The notes under the pieces were generated by a model that was not told where the DNA came from, searched no databases, and saw nothing but the letters and a program-made list of their open reading frames with translations. This document shows, piece by piece, positions 1 through 7,021 of a stretch of 19,506 nucleotides of DNA (positions within the stretch are counted from its first letter, which is position 1; every line of letters starts with the position of its first letter). The translations under genes were made by a program, and so were the position numbers. The stretch is from AVCC01 sp041736255 (lineage in GTDB: Bacteria > Pseudomonadota > Gammaproteobacteria > Burkholderiales > Burkholderiaceae_D): positions 1 through 19,506 of the forward strand of contig JBGSTZ010000163.1 of NCBI GenBank assembly GCA_041736255.1, written 5' to 3'.

Positions 1-763
1 CGCGCATCCGTTTCAAGCCTTGCGCAACTAAAATGCGGTTGTTCGCGTCGAGCTTGACCACGTCGGCCACCGTGCCCAGCGCCACCAGATCGAGCAACGC
101 GTCCAGCTTGGGCTGGGTTTTGGCATCAAATACGCCGCGCCGGCGCATTTCGGCCCGCAACGCCAGCAGCACGTAAAACATCACGCCCACGCCGGCTAGA
201 TTTTTGCTGGGAAAGCCGCATTCCGGCTGGTTCGGGTTGACGATCACACGCGCGTGTGGCAGGGCGTCGCCCGGCAAGTGATGGTCGGTGACCACCACTT
301 CGACGCCGCGCCGGTTGGCTTCTTCCACGCCGTCGATGCTGGCGATGCCGTTATCGACGGTGACGATGATGTCGGGCGCTTTTTCGCGGATGGTCAAATC
401 GACGATTTCGGGCGTCAGCCCATAACCGTATTCGAAACGGTTCGGCACGATGAAATCGACCTGCGCACCCAAAGCGCGCAAGCCGCGCAAGCCGACTGCG
501 CAAGCGGTGGCACCGTCACAGTCGTAATCGGCGACGATCACCAATTTTTTGCCGGCGGCAATCGCATCGGCCAGAAATACAGCAGCTGCATCGATGTGCA
601 GCAAGCCGCCGGGCGCAATCAAGGCCTTCAATTCGCTGGATAATTCAGTCATCTCGGTCAGGCCGCGCGCCGCATACACGCGCGACAACACCGGATGGAC
701 GCCGCTCTGGCGCAGCATTTCGGCGGTGCGGAAGGGGTAGGGGCGGGTGATGATTCGGGTCAT
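1..763 (-). CDS. recJ: Single-stranded-DNA-specific exonuclease RecJ (N-terminal 254 residues; gene runs off the left edge)
   Basis: RecJ degrades single-stranded DNA 5' to 3' in recombination and mismatch/base-excision repair in the cytoplasm. The reading frame starts at the ATG at 763 (MTRIITRPYP) and is open to the window edge, so the C-terminal part is missing here. The DHH phosphoesterase motifs are visible in order: ADYDCDGATA (about residues 78-87, metal-binding motif I), VDNG (136-139), TDHH (159-162, the DHH signature) and GTVADV (230-235). The cysteine in DYDCDG replaces the alanine seen in many RecJ proteins and does not remove a metal ligand. It lies downstream of the rpfE-type gene on the same strand with 94 nt between them, so co-transcription is possible. 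The ribosome binding site is weak (AAAAGAA about 7 nt before ATG). Confidence 0.97.
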   Translation of the reverse strand, partial: MTRIITRPYPFRTAEMLRQSGVHPVLSRVYAARGLTEMTELSSELKALIAPGGLLHIDAAAVFLADAIAAGKKLVIVADYDCDGATACAVGLRGLRALGAQVDFIVPNRFEYGYGLTPEIVDLTIREKAPDIIVTVDNGIASIDGVEEANRRGVEVVVTDHHLPGDALPHARVIVNPNQPECGFPSKNLAGVGVMFYVLLALRAEMRRRGVFDAKTQPKLDALLDLVALGTVADVVKLDANNRILVAQGLKRMR

Positions 764-828
764 GGTGTGTTCTTTTTTAATGGATTTAAGCGCGTTATGC
801 ACTTCCCAAGCAAGACGATTTGAAACAA

Positions 829-861
829 GTAGGTGGGGTTAGCGTAGCGTACCCGACTTAC
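829..861. repeat. REP-like imperfect palindrome at the rpfE stop codon
   Basis: This is a 33-nt imperfect palindrome beginning GTAGGTGGGGTTAGCG and ending TACCCGACTTAC, with arms that can fold into a hairpin. It resembles the GTAGG(T/G)(C/G)GGGTTAGCG...CGTAACCCGAC type of intergenic element that I recall from many proteobacterial genomes. It lies between recJ and the rpfE-type gene and covers the latter's stop codon (858-860). It may act as a transcript-stabilising or attenuating hairpin inside the rpfE-recJ unit. That role is inference. Confidence 0.7.
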
Positions 862-1904
862 AGAAGCTTGTTCAGCGACGGCTGCAACCAAAACTTCCGC
901 AGCGCCATTTTGCTGGTGCGGTAGCTGCGCAGTTCTTTGTTGTGGTTCAGGATCAGTCCAATGCTGCTGATTTTGCCCGATTTCAAGGCGTCCAGTAGCG
1001 GTGCGAACCAGTGTAATTCCAGTTCCTGCATGTGCTGGAGCCAGTACCCCCAGTCGCCGGCCAGGGCCGATTCCAGCAACGCATCCAGCACCAGCAAACC
1101 CTGTTGCGGTGCAGCCGCAATCAGCTGTTCGGCAGTCATGCCGCGGCTTTGACCAAGGTCGCCCATCCATTCGGGCAGATTGATCGCGGCTGTAAAGCGA
1201 GATTGTGCCGGTTGCATCGAGCCTGGCGTGCCGCCCCACAGCCAGAGCGAATTGACCGGTTTCTGGCCGCGCATTTCACGCGCCTGATTAAGCGCATGAT
1301 CGTGCCAGTGCATCTGGACTTCATTTTGCAGCTTGCGCCAGCCGCGTTCACCATCGCCTTTGGGCATCCAGATATCGATATTGTGGCCGCAGGCCGCGTC
1401 CGGCGTCGAGGTGCGTAAGGCGCTCCAGGCATCGGCGCGCATGAACCAGGTGTGCGCGTCGCCATAACGCAGCGCCATGCCGTACTCGGTAAACAACGGT
1501 TCGACCAGGTCGAACAAGGTGCGCGCTTCCTGTTCGGAAATCGGCAATTGCCGCTGATCCGTGAGCACCAGATGATCGCGCGTGACATGAATATGGATCG
1601 GCTGCAGCAGAAACCAGACGCCCTCATCCGGATTCAGACCGAACTTTTTCATTGCCGTCGTTGCCACCGGCAGGTTGCCGCCGTGTGCCAAATTTTCAGC
1701 CAGCCCGAATTGCTGCGCCAGCCAGGTTTCGTGCGGTAAGGCGTTCTCAAAGCCGTCCAGGTTTTGCCAATTGGGCGCTTGCGGCACGATTTTGGTACGC
1801 CCGAGCAGCGTGGCCAAGGCCGGGGTTTTTAATTGCCTGATCAGGTCAGGCGCCAGTTCGGGCGGTGGCAAGCCGAACGGCAACAGGATTTCAATATGAC
1901 TCAT
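858..1904 (-). CDS. RpfE-type / COG4255 phosphoglycerate-mutase-like protein
   Basis: This 348-residue protein of uncertain biochemical role belongs, by recognition, to the family annotated as RpfE-type regulatory protein or cofactor-independent phosphoglycerate mutase-like (COG4255). In xanthomonads rpfE also lies near recJ, which matches the neighbour here. Recognisable segments are PHETWLA (57-63), HIHVTRDHLVL (104-114), DIWMPKGDGERGWRKLQNE (177-195) followed by a His-rich MHWHDH, and VNSLWLWGG (217-225). There is no signal peptide or membrane segment. I chose the ATG at 1904 (MSHIEILLPFGLPP) because this is where family-like sequence begins; the frame is open further upstream. No Shine-Dalgarno is seen, and a TACAAT hexamer lies 7 nt before the ATG, so a leaderless transcript is possible. 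The REP-like palindrome overlaps the stop codon. Catalytic activity cannot be judged from sequence alone. Confidence 0.75.
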   Translation of the reverse strand: MSHIEILLPFGLPPPELAPDLIRQLKTPALATLLGRTKIVPQAPNWQNLDGFENALPHETWLAQQFGLAENLAHGGNLPVATTAMKKFGLNPDEGVWFLLQPIHIHVTRDHLVLTDQRQLPISEQEARTLFDLVEPLFTEYGMALRYGDAHTWFMRADAWSALRTSTPDAACGHNIDIWMPKGDGERGWRKLQNEVQMHWHDHALNQAREMRGQKPVNSLWLWGGTPGSMQPAQSRFTAAINLPEWMGDLGQSRGMTAEQLIAAAPQQGLLVLDALLESALAGDWGYWLQHMQELELHWFAPLLDALKSGKISSIGLILNHNKELRSYRTSKMALRKFWLQPSLNKLL

Positions 1905-2114
1905 GCCGCGATTGTAGGGCATAAAGCGCACGGCAAGCCCGTGGGTTCTACCGCAAGCGTCCAGCGCCATTTCCCCGTTTAATGTTACTTTTTCGTCGAT
2001 CCTTCTTGTTGCTCACGGACAGTCGCAGTAATCTATCGGCACTAACAAATGCCATGAAGAGTCAACCATGCCGGCAAAATGCAAGCGCAACATTAACAAA
2101 GCGGATCAAGCATC

Positions 2115-2498
2115 ATGATTATTCCAATCGCAGCCATATCTGCTGGCGCTTCGCTGGGCGCCTTGCTGCGCTGGCGTCTGGGGGTTGCATTGAATGCAAT
2201 CTGGCCGAATTTGCCACTCGGTACTCTGGTGGCGAACCTCCTTGGCGGCTTGCTGATTGGCATTGCAAGCGAAGTGTTGATCAGCCGCACCGCCATTCCG
2301 CCCGAGTGGCGACTTGCCATTATCACCGGCTTTCTAGGCGGCCTGACCACTTTTTCAACCTTCTCGCTGGAAGTCAGCACCCAGTTGCAGCAGGGCAGAA
2401 TCGTCAACGCTACGATGGAAATATTGGCCCATGTGGTCGGTTCAGTGCTGCTGACAATTGTAGGCATCGTGATCGCGCAACAAGTGTTGCGCGCCTGA
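2115..2498 (+). CDS. crcB: Fluoride ion channel CrcB (Fluc)
   Basis: CrcB/Fluc is a small inner-membrane protein that dimerises to form two antiparallel fluoride-export pores. The 127-residue length is typical. Four hydrophobic helices are visible. Family landmarks are GALLRW (15-20), GTLVANLLGGLLIG (36-49) with the pore Asn41, and TGFLGGLTTFSTFS (71-84), which holds the central Na+-site loop and the pore phenylalanines F80 and F83. The start is the ATG at 2115 with a weak GGATC upstream. No fluoride (crcB) riboswitch was seen in the 210 nt between this gene and the divergent rpfE-type gene. In many proteobacteria crcB is followed by a DUF190 gene; here only a truncated remnant follows, 25 nt downstream. 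Confidence 0.95.
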   Translation: MIIPIAAISAGASLGALLRWRLGVALNAIWPNLPLGTLVANLLGGLLIGIASEVLISRTAIPPEWRLAIITGFLGGLTTFSTFSLEVSTQLQQGRIVNATMEILAHVVGSVLLTIVGIVIAQQVLRA

Positions 2499-2523
2499 TT
2501 CAGTCTTTTTCAAGGAGAATTCC

Positions 2524-2628
2524 ATGAACGGTTATCAACTGACATTTTTTACCCAACAAAACCGTCGTCACGGTCATCAACCGCTGGCCAAATGGCTGAG
2601 AGAGCGTCACGTAAATATTAACCCATGA
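2524..2628 (+). pseudogene. Truncated DUF190 (COG1993) gene, 34 codons
   Basis: An excellent ribosome binding site (AAGGAG at 2512-2517, 6-nt spacing) precedes ATG and a 34-codon frame starting MNGYQLTFFTQQNRRH and continuing to ...PLAKWL, then ending after ERHVNINP with TGA. The first 25 residues match the start of DUF190 proteins (MNGYQLTFFTQQ-R...GKPL-EWL), which normally have about 100 residues and often follow crcB. The rest of the domain is absent. None of the three forward frames downstream resumes a DUF190-like sequence before 2889, so this is a 3' truncation rather than a simple frameshift. The short peptide could still be translated. Non-coding sequence with TTTTCGTG repeats begins about 37 nt after the stop. 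Confidence 0.85.
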
Positions 2629-2664
2629 TGTTGCGCGCAGTACATTTAAATAATGAAAAGCATT

Positions 2665-2827
2665 GTCCACGAAAATCACGAAAACGGTTAAGTGCGTAAT
2701 GCACCTCGTTGCTGGGCTGGAGCACAGATTTTTAGAGGAACACACCCGGCGCTAACAGCGGTAGCTGGCCATGAGCCGGTCGCGCCCAGGTGCACTCCAC
2801 CAATGACCTCGCGTTTTTTTCGTGGAC
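2665..2827. repeat. Short element bounded by 11-bp inverted GTCCACGAAAA / TTTTCGTGGAC
   Basis: An exact 11-bp inverted repeat (2665-2675 and 2817-2827) bounds about 160 nt of non-coding DNA. The left end continues as a second copy of the heptamer core: on the minus strand it reads TTTTCGTGATTTTCGTG then GAC. Inside, TGCACCT (2700-2706) and AGGTGCA (2788-2794) form a further inverted pair. Related TTTCGTG and TTTTCGTG copies occur at 18161-18216. The whole 2629-2889 interval carries no convincing gene. A non-autonomous mobile or REPIN-like element is one reading; a simple dispersed repeat is another. Confidence 0.5.
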
Positions 2828-2889
2828 CGAATTTTTTGGGCAATAAACATCAGCTAACATAATAAAATTCAAGCCCATTGCATGGTCGC

Positions 2890-3927
2890 TTATTTGCGCA
2901 GCATTGCTGCACACTCACGCACCAGCGCCGGGCCGCGATAAATCAGGCCGCTGTATATTTGCACCAGCGCCGTACCGGCATCCATTTTTGCCCGGGCATC
3001 CTGGCCCGAAAAGATACCGCCGACGCCGATGATCGGTAGCGCATCGCCCAATTCGGCCTTCAGCCCGCGGATGACTTGGTTCGATAGTGCAAATACCGGT
3101 GCGCCGGACAGGCCGCCGGCTTCTTCGCCATGGTGTATGCCTTTGACTGCATCACGCGTGATGGTGGTATTGGTGGCAATGACGCCGTCGATGTGGTGTC
3201 GCAGCAAAGCTGCCGCTATGGTCTTGATTTGTTCGCTATCGATGTCTGGTGCGATTTTCAGTGCGATTGGGACATAGCGTTTGTGTCGGTCGGCGAGGCG
3301 GTTTTGCGCCTCTTTCAGTTGCGATAGCAACGCATCAAGTTCGCTGGCGCCTTGCAATTGGCGCAGATTTTTTGTGTTGGGTGAAGAAACATTGACGGCG
3401 ACATAACTGGCATACGGATAGACTTTTTGCAGGCAGTGCAGATAATCCTCGGCGGCACGCTCGATCGGCGTGTCGGCGTTTTTACCGATGTTCAGCCCCA
3501 GCACGCCCTCCTTGTTTTGATAGAACTTCGATGCCTGCACATTCGAGACGAAGGCGTCCACGCCGCCGTTATTAAAACCCATGCGGTTGATGATGGCGTT
3601 AGCGGTTGGCAGGCGAAACATGCGCGGTTTCGGATTACCTGGCTGGGCGCGCGGCGTGACGGTGCCGATTTCGATGGAGCCGAAGCCCAGCGCCGCCAAG
3701 CCATCAATGCAAGCGCCGTCCTTGTCTAATCCGGCTGCCAGGCCTACCGGGTTGGGGAAAGTAATTCCCATCACAGTTTTCGGGTCAGGTTTCGGCTTGG
3801 CGAGCAGTCTGGACAAGCCAAGGGCAGCACCGCGCTTTAGCCAGGTTAATGTGAGATTATGGGCGGTTTCTGGATCAAGAGAGAACAACAGCGGACGGGC
3901 GAGAGCGTACAGAATTTTGTCAGGCAT
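2890..3927 (-). CDS. pyrD: Dihydroorotate dehydrogenase (quinone), class 2
   Basis: PyrD oxidises dihydroorotate to orotate in pyrimidine synthesis, passing electrons through FMN to the quinone pool at the inner membrane. The 345-residue length fits class 2 enzymes (E. coli about 336). The amphipathic N-terminus (MPDKILYALARPLLF) is the membrane-association segment. Landmarks are NPVGLAAGLDKDG (FMN site), GTVTPRAQPGNPKPRMFR, NRMGFNN, VNVSSPNT with the class 2 catalytic serine, ATNTT, GGLSGAP and GVGGIFSG near the C-terminus. I chose the ATG at 3927, which matches the family N-terminus; the frame is open upstream to a TTG at 3990 that would overlap bpt. It is the last gene of the aat-bpt-pyrD group, 43 nt after bpt, with no clear Shine-Dalgarno. 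Confidence 0.98.
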   Translation of the reverse strand: MPDKILYALARPLLFSLDPETAHNLTLTWLKRGAALGLSRLLAKPKPDPKTVMGITFPNPVGLAAGLDKDGACIDGLAALGFGSIEIGTVTPRAQPGNPKPRMFRLPTANAIINRMGFNNGGVDAFVSNVQASKFYQNKEGVLGLNIGKNADTPIERAAEDYLHCLQKVYPYASYVAVNVSSPNTKNLRQLQGASELDALLSQLKEAQNRLADRHKRYVPIALKIAPDIDSEQIKTIAAALLRHHIDGVIATNTTITRDAVKGIHHGEEAGGLSGAPVFALSNQVIRGLKAELGDALPIIGVGGIFSGQDARAKMDAGTALVQIYSGLIYRGPALVRECAAMLRK

Positions 3928-3970
3928 GGGGGCAAGGTGGCTGAAAGAATGGGTTTGGTTGGCGCGTATT

Positions 3971-4708
3971 TTAGCGCGGCAGTTGTTCAAACAGTTCCCA
4001 TTTTCCCTGCTGCAGCGCTTCCAGCGGTTGAAAATTGATTTTGTAAGCCATTTTTTGGCTTTCTTGTATCCAGTACCCTAAATAAACGTACGCAAGCCCC
4101 AGTTTCTTGGCTTCCTCGATTTGCCAAAGAATGTTGTAGGTGCCGTAAGAGGCATCTATCCTGTCTGGGTCATAGAAGGTGTAAACCGAGGACAAGCCGT
4201 CGTCGAGTACATCAATAATGCTGACCATGCATAGCGTGTCGTCTGGCTCGCGGAATTCCACCAATCGGGTGTTGACCTTGCTTTGCAACAAGAATTGCGC
4301 ATATTGGTCGCGACTGTCCTGATCCATGCCGCCGCCGGCGTGGCGTGCCGTTTGGTAACGCAAATACAGGTCGTAATGTTCAGGCGCATATGCCAGATCG
4401 GTAATCAAGGTGTTCAAATTCTGATGTTTAGCCCAAGCCCGCCGCTGGCTGCGCTTGGGGGTAAATTCCAGAGCTTTGATGCGTACCGGAACGCAAGCCC
4501 GACAACCGTCGCAATAAGGCCGATAGGTGAAAACCCCGCTGCGCCGAAAGCCGTTTTTAACCAGTTGCGAATACACATCAGCGTTAATCAGATGCGATGG
4601 CGTAGCGACCTGCGACCGAGCTTGACGATGCTCCAGATAACTGCATGGATAAGGTGCCGTTGCATAGAACTGCAAGGTTGAGAACGGTAGCTCCTTGAGG
4701 TGCGTCAT
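3971..4708 (-). CDS. bpt: Bacterial aspartyl/glutamyl leucyl-tRNA-protein transferase (Bpt/Ate)
   Basis: Bpt transfers leucine from Leu-tRNA to proteins whose N-terminus is Asp or Glu, marking them for ClpS/ClpAP degradation in the cytoplasm (family knowledge). The 245-residue protein shows the ATE N-terminal domain with PCSYLEHRQAR (21-31) and the cysteine cluster YRPYCDGCRACVP (C66, C69, C72, with C22 as likely fourth), followed by the GNAT-like C-terminal domain containing DGLSSVYTFYDP, ASYGTYNILWQI and YLGYWI. The start codon overlaps the aat stop as ATGA (4705-4708), showing translational coupling of the two transferases. Confidence 0.95.
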   Translation of the reverse strand: MTHLKELPFSTLQFYATAPYPCSYLEHRQARSQVATPSHLINADVYSQLVKNGFRRSGVFTYRPYCDGCRACVPVRIKALEFTPKRSQRRAWAKHQNLNTLITDLAYAPEHYDLYLRYQTARHAGGGMDQDSRDQYAQFLLQSKVNTRLVEFREPDDTLCMVSIIDVLDDGLSSVYTFYDPDRIDASYGTYNILWQIEEAKKLGLAYVYLGYWIQESQKMAYKINFQPLEALQQGKWELFEQLPR

Positions 4709-5529
4709 GCGTTTTCCAACGACGGTAAAGAGGGCGTTTGCTTGCTTTTTCCAATAACGGTGGAATCAGCGAGCTTGGCGAAATGGGTGGTATTGGCTGT
4801 GCCAGTATTAAACAGTCCGATCGGTGCCCATCTTGTAATCTGTGGCTGGAGGGTTAATTCCTGAAGTCGGGAGATAAATTTTCCCCGAGGCATCGGTGCT
4901 GCGCCAAGTGAAGCCAAATGTGCTGTTTCTTGCTGGCAGTCGATCATCGGCACGCCGTTATTTTTCAGGAAATGCACCAGGTAGGCAAGTGCGATTTTGG
5001 AGCCGTCAGTTACGCGTGCGAACATCGATTCGCCGTAAAACATGCGCCCGATACACACCCCATAAGCGCCACCGACAAGGCGGCCATCCAGCCATAACTC
5101 GGATGAGTGCGCATAACCCTGGCGGTGCAATGCACTATAACCACGAATAATTTCCTCCGAAATCCATGTGCCAGGCCCATCCTTGCGTGGTGCGGCGCAG
5201 GCGCGCATGACGGTTTCAAAGGCGTAGTCGAAGCGAATCTCCCAGCGCCGTCCTGCTTGTATCTCAGAATCCATTTTCTTGAGCGTTTTTTGCAGGCTGC
5301 GAGAAATCTTGAAATTTTCAGTCTCCAACACCATGCGCGGATCTGTACTCCACCACAGGATCGGTTGCCCCTCCGAAAACCACGGAAAGATTCCGCGTCG
5401 GTAAGCATCCAATAGCCGTTGCGGCGATAAATCCGCACCTGCCGCGAGCAAGCCTACGGCACTTTCTTCTGCAGTTAATGCCGCAGAAATATCTGGAAAA
5501 GGAGAGTCCAACTCAAGCCAAGGAATCAT
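4705..5529 (-). CDS. aat: Leucyl/phenylalanyl-tRNA-protein transferase
   Basis: Aat adds Leu or Phe to proteins with N-terminal Arg or Lys, making them substrates for ClpS/ClpAP. Landmarks are IPWLELDSPFPD at the N-terminus, GLLAAGADLSPQRLLDAYRRGIFPWF (26-51), ILWWSTDPRMVL (57-68), GGAYGVCIGRMFYGESMF (153-170) and DCQQETAHLASLGA (197-210). At 274 residues it is longer than E. coli Aat (about 234). The extra part is a polar, low-complexity C-terminal tail after about residue 240, just upstream of the bpt start, and has no motif I recognise. It is first in the aat-bpt-pyrD group and divergent from amt. Its start lies only 15 bp from the NtrC-type site, so nitrogen control could reach it as well; this is inference. 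Confidence 0.97.
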   Translation of the reverse strand: MIPWLELDSPFPDISAALTAEESAVGLLAAGADLSPQRLLDAYRRGIFPWFSEGQPILWWSTDPRMVLETENFKISRSLQKTLKKMDSEIQAGRRWEIRFDYAFETVMRACAAPRKDGPGTWISEEIIRGYSALHRQGYAHSSELWLDGRLVGGAYGVCIGRMFYGESMFARVTDGSKIALAYLVHFLKNNGVPMIDCQQETAHLASLGAAPMPRGKFISRLQELTLQPQITRWAPIGLFNTGTANTTHFAKLADSTVIGKSKQTPSLPSLENA

Positions 5530-5544
5530 TTTGGTGATTTAATC

Positions 5545-5561
5545 TGCACATTATCAGTGCA
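5545..5561 (+). promoter_or_regulatory. NtrC enhancer-type binding site upstream of amt
   Basis: TGCACATTATCAGTGCA is an exact dyad TGCAC-N7-GTGCA, the recognised NtrC (NRI) consensus layout. Its centre lies about 105 bp upstream of the -12 GC of the sigma-54 promoter, a usual enhancer distance. It implies activation of amt by phosphorylated NtrC under nitrogen limitation. Confidence 0.85.
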
Positions 5562-5643
5562 TTAAGTTATTTAAAAAATATCTCTTGCAATTATGCGCCA
5601 ACTTTAATCTATTTAAATCAAAGGCTTATTTAATATATAAAAA

Positions 5644-5659
5644 TGGAATGTTTTTTGCT
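5644..5659 (+). promoter_or_regulatory. Sigma-54 (RpoN) -24/-12 promoter of amt
   Basis: TGGAATGTTTTTTGCT matches the consensus TGGCACG-N4-TTGCW at all but two defined positions and keeps the invariant GG and GC with exact spacing (GG at 5645-5646, GC at 5657-5658). A transcript would start near 5670, about 40 nt before the amt start codon. With the NtrC site this is a complete nitrogen-regulated control region. Confidence 0.85.
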
Positions 5660-5709
5660 TTATAGATACAAAAATATTTTATATACGCACTTTTATAGGG
5701 AGTTTTTAT

Positions 5710-6912
5710 ATGGACGCTCATGCATATGGCGCCAACGCATTATTTGTTTTGCTTGGTGCCATCATGATTTTAGCGATGCATGCTGGATTTGCCTTTCTGG
5801 AGCTGGGAACCGTCCGCAAGAAAAATCAGGTTAATGCGCTAGTTAAAATATTAGCCGATTTCGCAATTTCAACCATTGCCTATTTTTTCGTTGGTTACAG
5901 TATCGCCTACGGAGTCAATTTTTTCAGCACTGCAGAAGTGCTCGCGGCCAGGAATGGCTTTGATTTGGTCAAGTTTTTCTTTCTGCTAACCTTTGCAGCC
6001 GCAATTCCAGCCATCATATCGGGCGGTATTGCCGAGCGCGCCAAATTCCATCCACAATTGATAGCCACTGCTTTGCTGGTGGGTTTTGTCTATCCGTTCT
6101 TCGAAGGGATTGTCTGGAATCATCGTTTCGGCATCCAAGAATGGTTGAAGCTGATGTTTTCTTACGAGTTCCATGATTTTGCCGGTTCGGTTGTCGTGCA
6201 TGCTGTTGGTGGTTGGGTAGCGTTGCCAGCGGTTTTGCTGCTCGGTGCGCGGCGTGGGCGCTATACGAAAGATGGTGCAATCTCCGCGCATCCGCCTTCC
6301 AGCATTCCATTTCTGGCATTGGGCGCCTGGATTTTGACTATCGGTTGGTTCGGTTTCAACGTGATGAGCGCGCAAACCCTCGCGCAGATGAACGGACTGG
6401 TGGCAATCAACTCTTTGATGGCAATGGTCGGCGGTACTTTAGTGTCTTTGCTGCTGGGCAAAAACGATCCGGGCTTTGCGTATAACGGCCCATTGGCCGG
6501 CTTAGTTGCTGTCTGCGCCGGTTCGGATTTGATGCATCCTCTAGGCGCGCTGGTGACTGGCGGCATCGCAGGCGGAATTTTTGTCTGGATGTTTACGCTG
6601 ACCCAAAACAAATGGAAAATCGACGATGTGTTGGGCGTCTGGCCATTGCATGGCTTGTGCGGTGCCTGGGGCGGTTTGGCAGCAGGTATTTTTGGGTTGC
6701 AAGCGCTGGGTGGGCGTGGCGGCGTTTCATTTCTGTCACAACTGCTTGGCACCTTGATGGGTATTAGCATCGCTTTTATCAGCGGACTGCTTATTTATTG
6801 GACATTAAAAAAATTCGTCGGCATCCGGCTCGATCCGGAGCAAGAGTTCGATGGTGCCGACCTTGCCATTCACAAGATTAGTGCGACCCCGGCGCGCGAA
6901 TCTAATTGGTAG
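5710..6912 (+). CDS. amt: Ammonium transporter, Amt/AmtB family
   Basis: This inner-membrane trimeric channel takes up ammonium under nitrogen limitation. The 400-residue protein has about 11 hydrophobic helices and no cleaved signal peptide. Family residues are present: D156 (structural Asp of the ammonium-binding region) in FHDFAGS, and the twin pore histidines H164 (VVHAVGG) and H314 (WPLHGLCGAWGG), 150 residues apart as in E. coli AmtB. The start is the ATG at 5710 with AGGGAG (5697-5702) 7 nt upstream. It is preceded by the NtrC and sigma-54 elements. No glnK (P-II) gene is adjacent on either side, so the partner P-II protein must be encoded elsewhere. A perfect hairpin follows. Confidence 0.97.
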   Translation: MDAHAYGANALFVLLGAIMILAMHAGFAFLELGTVRKKNQVNALVKILADFAISTIAYFFVGYSIAYGVNFFSTAEVLAARNGFDLVKFFFLLTFAAAIPAIISGGIAERAKFHPQLIATALLVGFVYPFFEGIVWNHRFGIQEWLKLMFSYEFHDFAGSVVVHAVGGWVALPAVLLLGARRGRYTKDGAISAHPPSSIPFLALGAWILTIGWFGFNVMSAQTLAQMNGLVAINSLMAMVGGTLVSLLLGKNDPGFAYNGPLAGLVAVCAGSDLMHPLGALVTGGIAGGIFVWMFTLTQNKWKIDDVLGVWPLHGLCGAWGGLAAGIFGLQALGGRGGVSFLSQLLGTLMGISIAFISGLLIYWTLKKFVGIRLDPEQEFDGADLAIHKISATPARESNW

Positions 6913-6955
6913 TTTGGTTTTGTAACGGGTATTGTAAAAAGGTATTTCCTACTAA

Positions 6956-6998
6956 AATGGTCCTGTAGCGCAAATACATTTTGCGCTACAGGACCATT
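6956..6998. terminator. 19-bp perfect inverted repeat between convergent genes (bidirectional terminator)
   Basis: AATGGTCCTGTAGCGCAAA (6956-6974) is perfectly repeated in inverse at 6980-6998 around a 5-nt TACAT loop. It sits between amt (ending 6912) and the convergent reductase gene (ending 7022). The T tracts are poor on both strands (the minus-strand RNA continues ...CCAUUUUAG), so it is not a classic intrinsic terminator. Shared transcription end or RNA stabilisation is inferred from position. Confidence 0.75.
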
Positions 6999-7021
6999 CA
7001 AATGGTGCTTCTAAAATGCAA

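Noticed and set aside
1905..2114. Fluoride riboswitch before crcB
   Set aside because: I looked for the conserved GGNGAUGG...UCUCCC-type core and did not find it on the plus strand.
1982..2527. 181-codon frame overlapping crcB on the same strand
   Set aside because: CrcB motifs are in the other frame; this frame has no recognisable domain and no ribosome binding site.
2629..2889. Continuation of the DUF190 gene by frameshift
   Set aside because: None of the three forward frames shows DUF190-like sequence after 2628; stops are frequent.
6261..6770. Minus-strand 169-codon frame inside amt
   Set aside because: Antisense to conserved Amt membrane segments; proline/lysine-rich shadow sequence.
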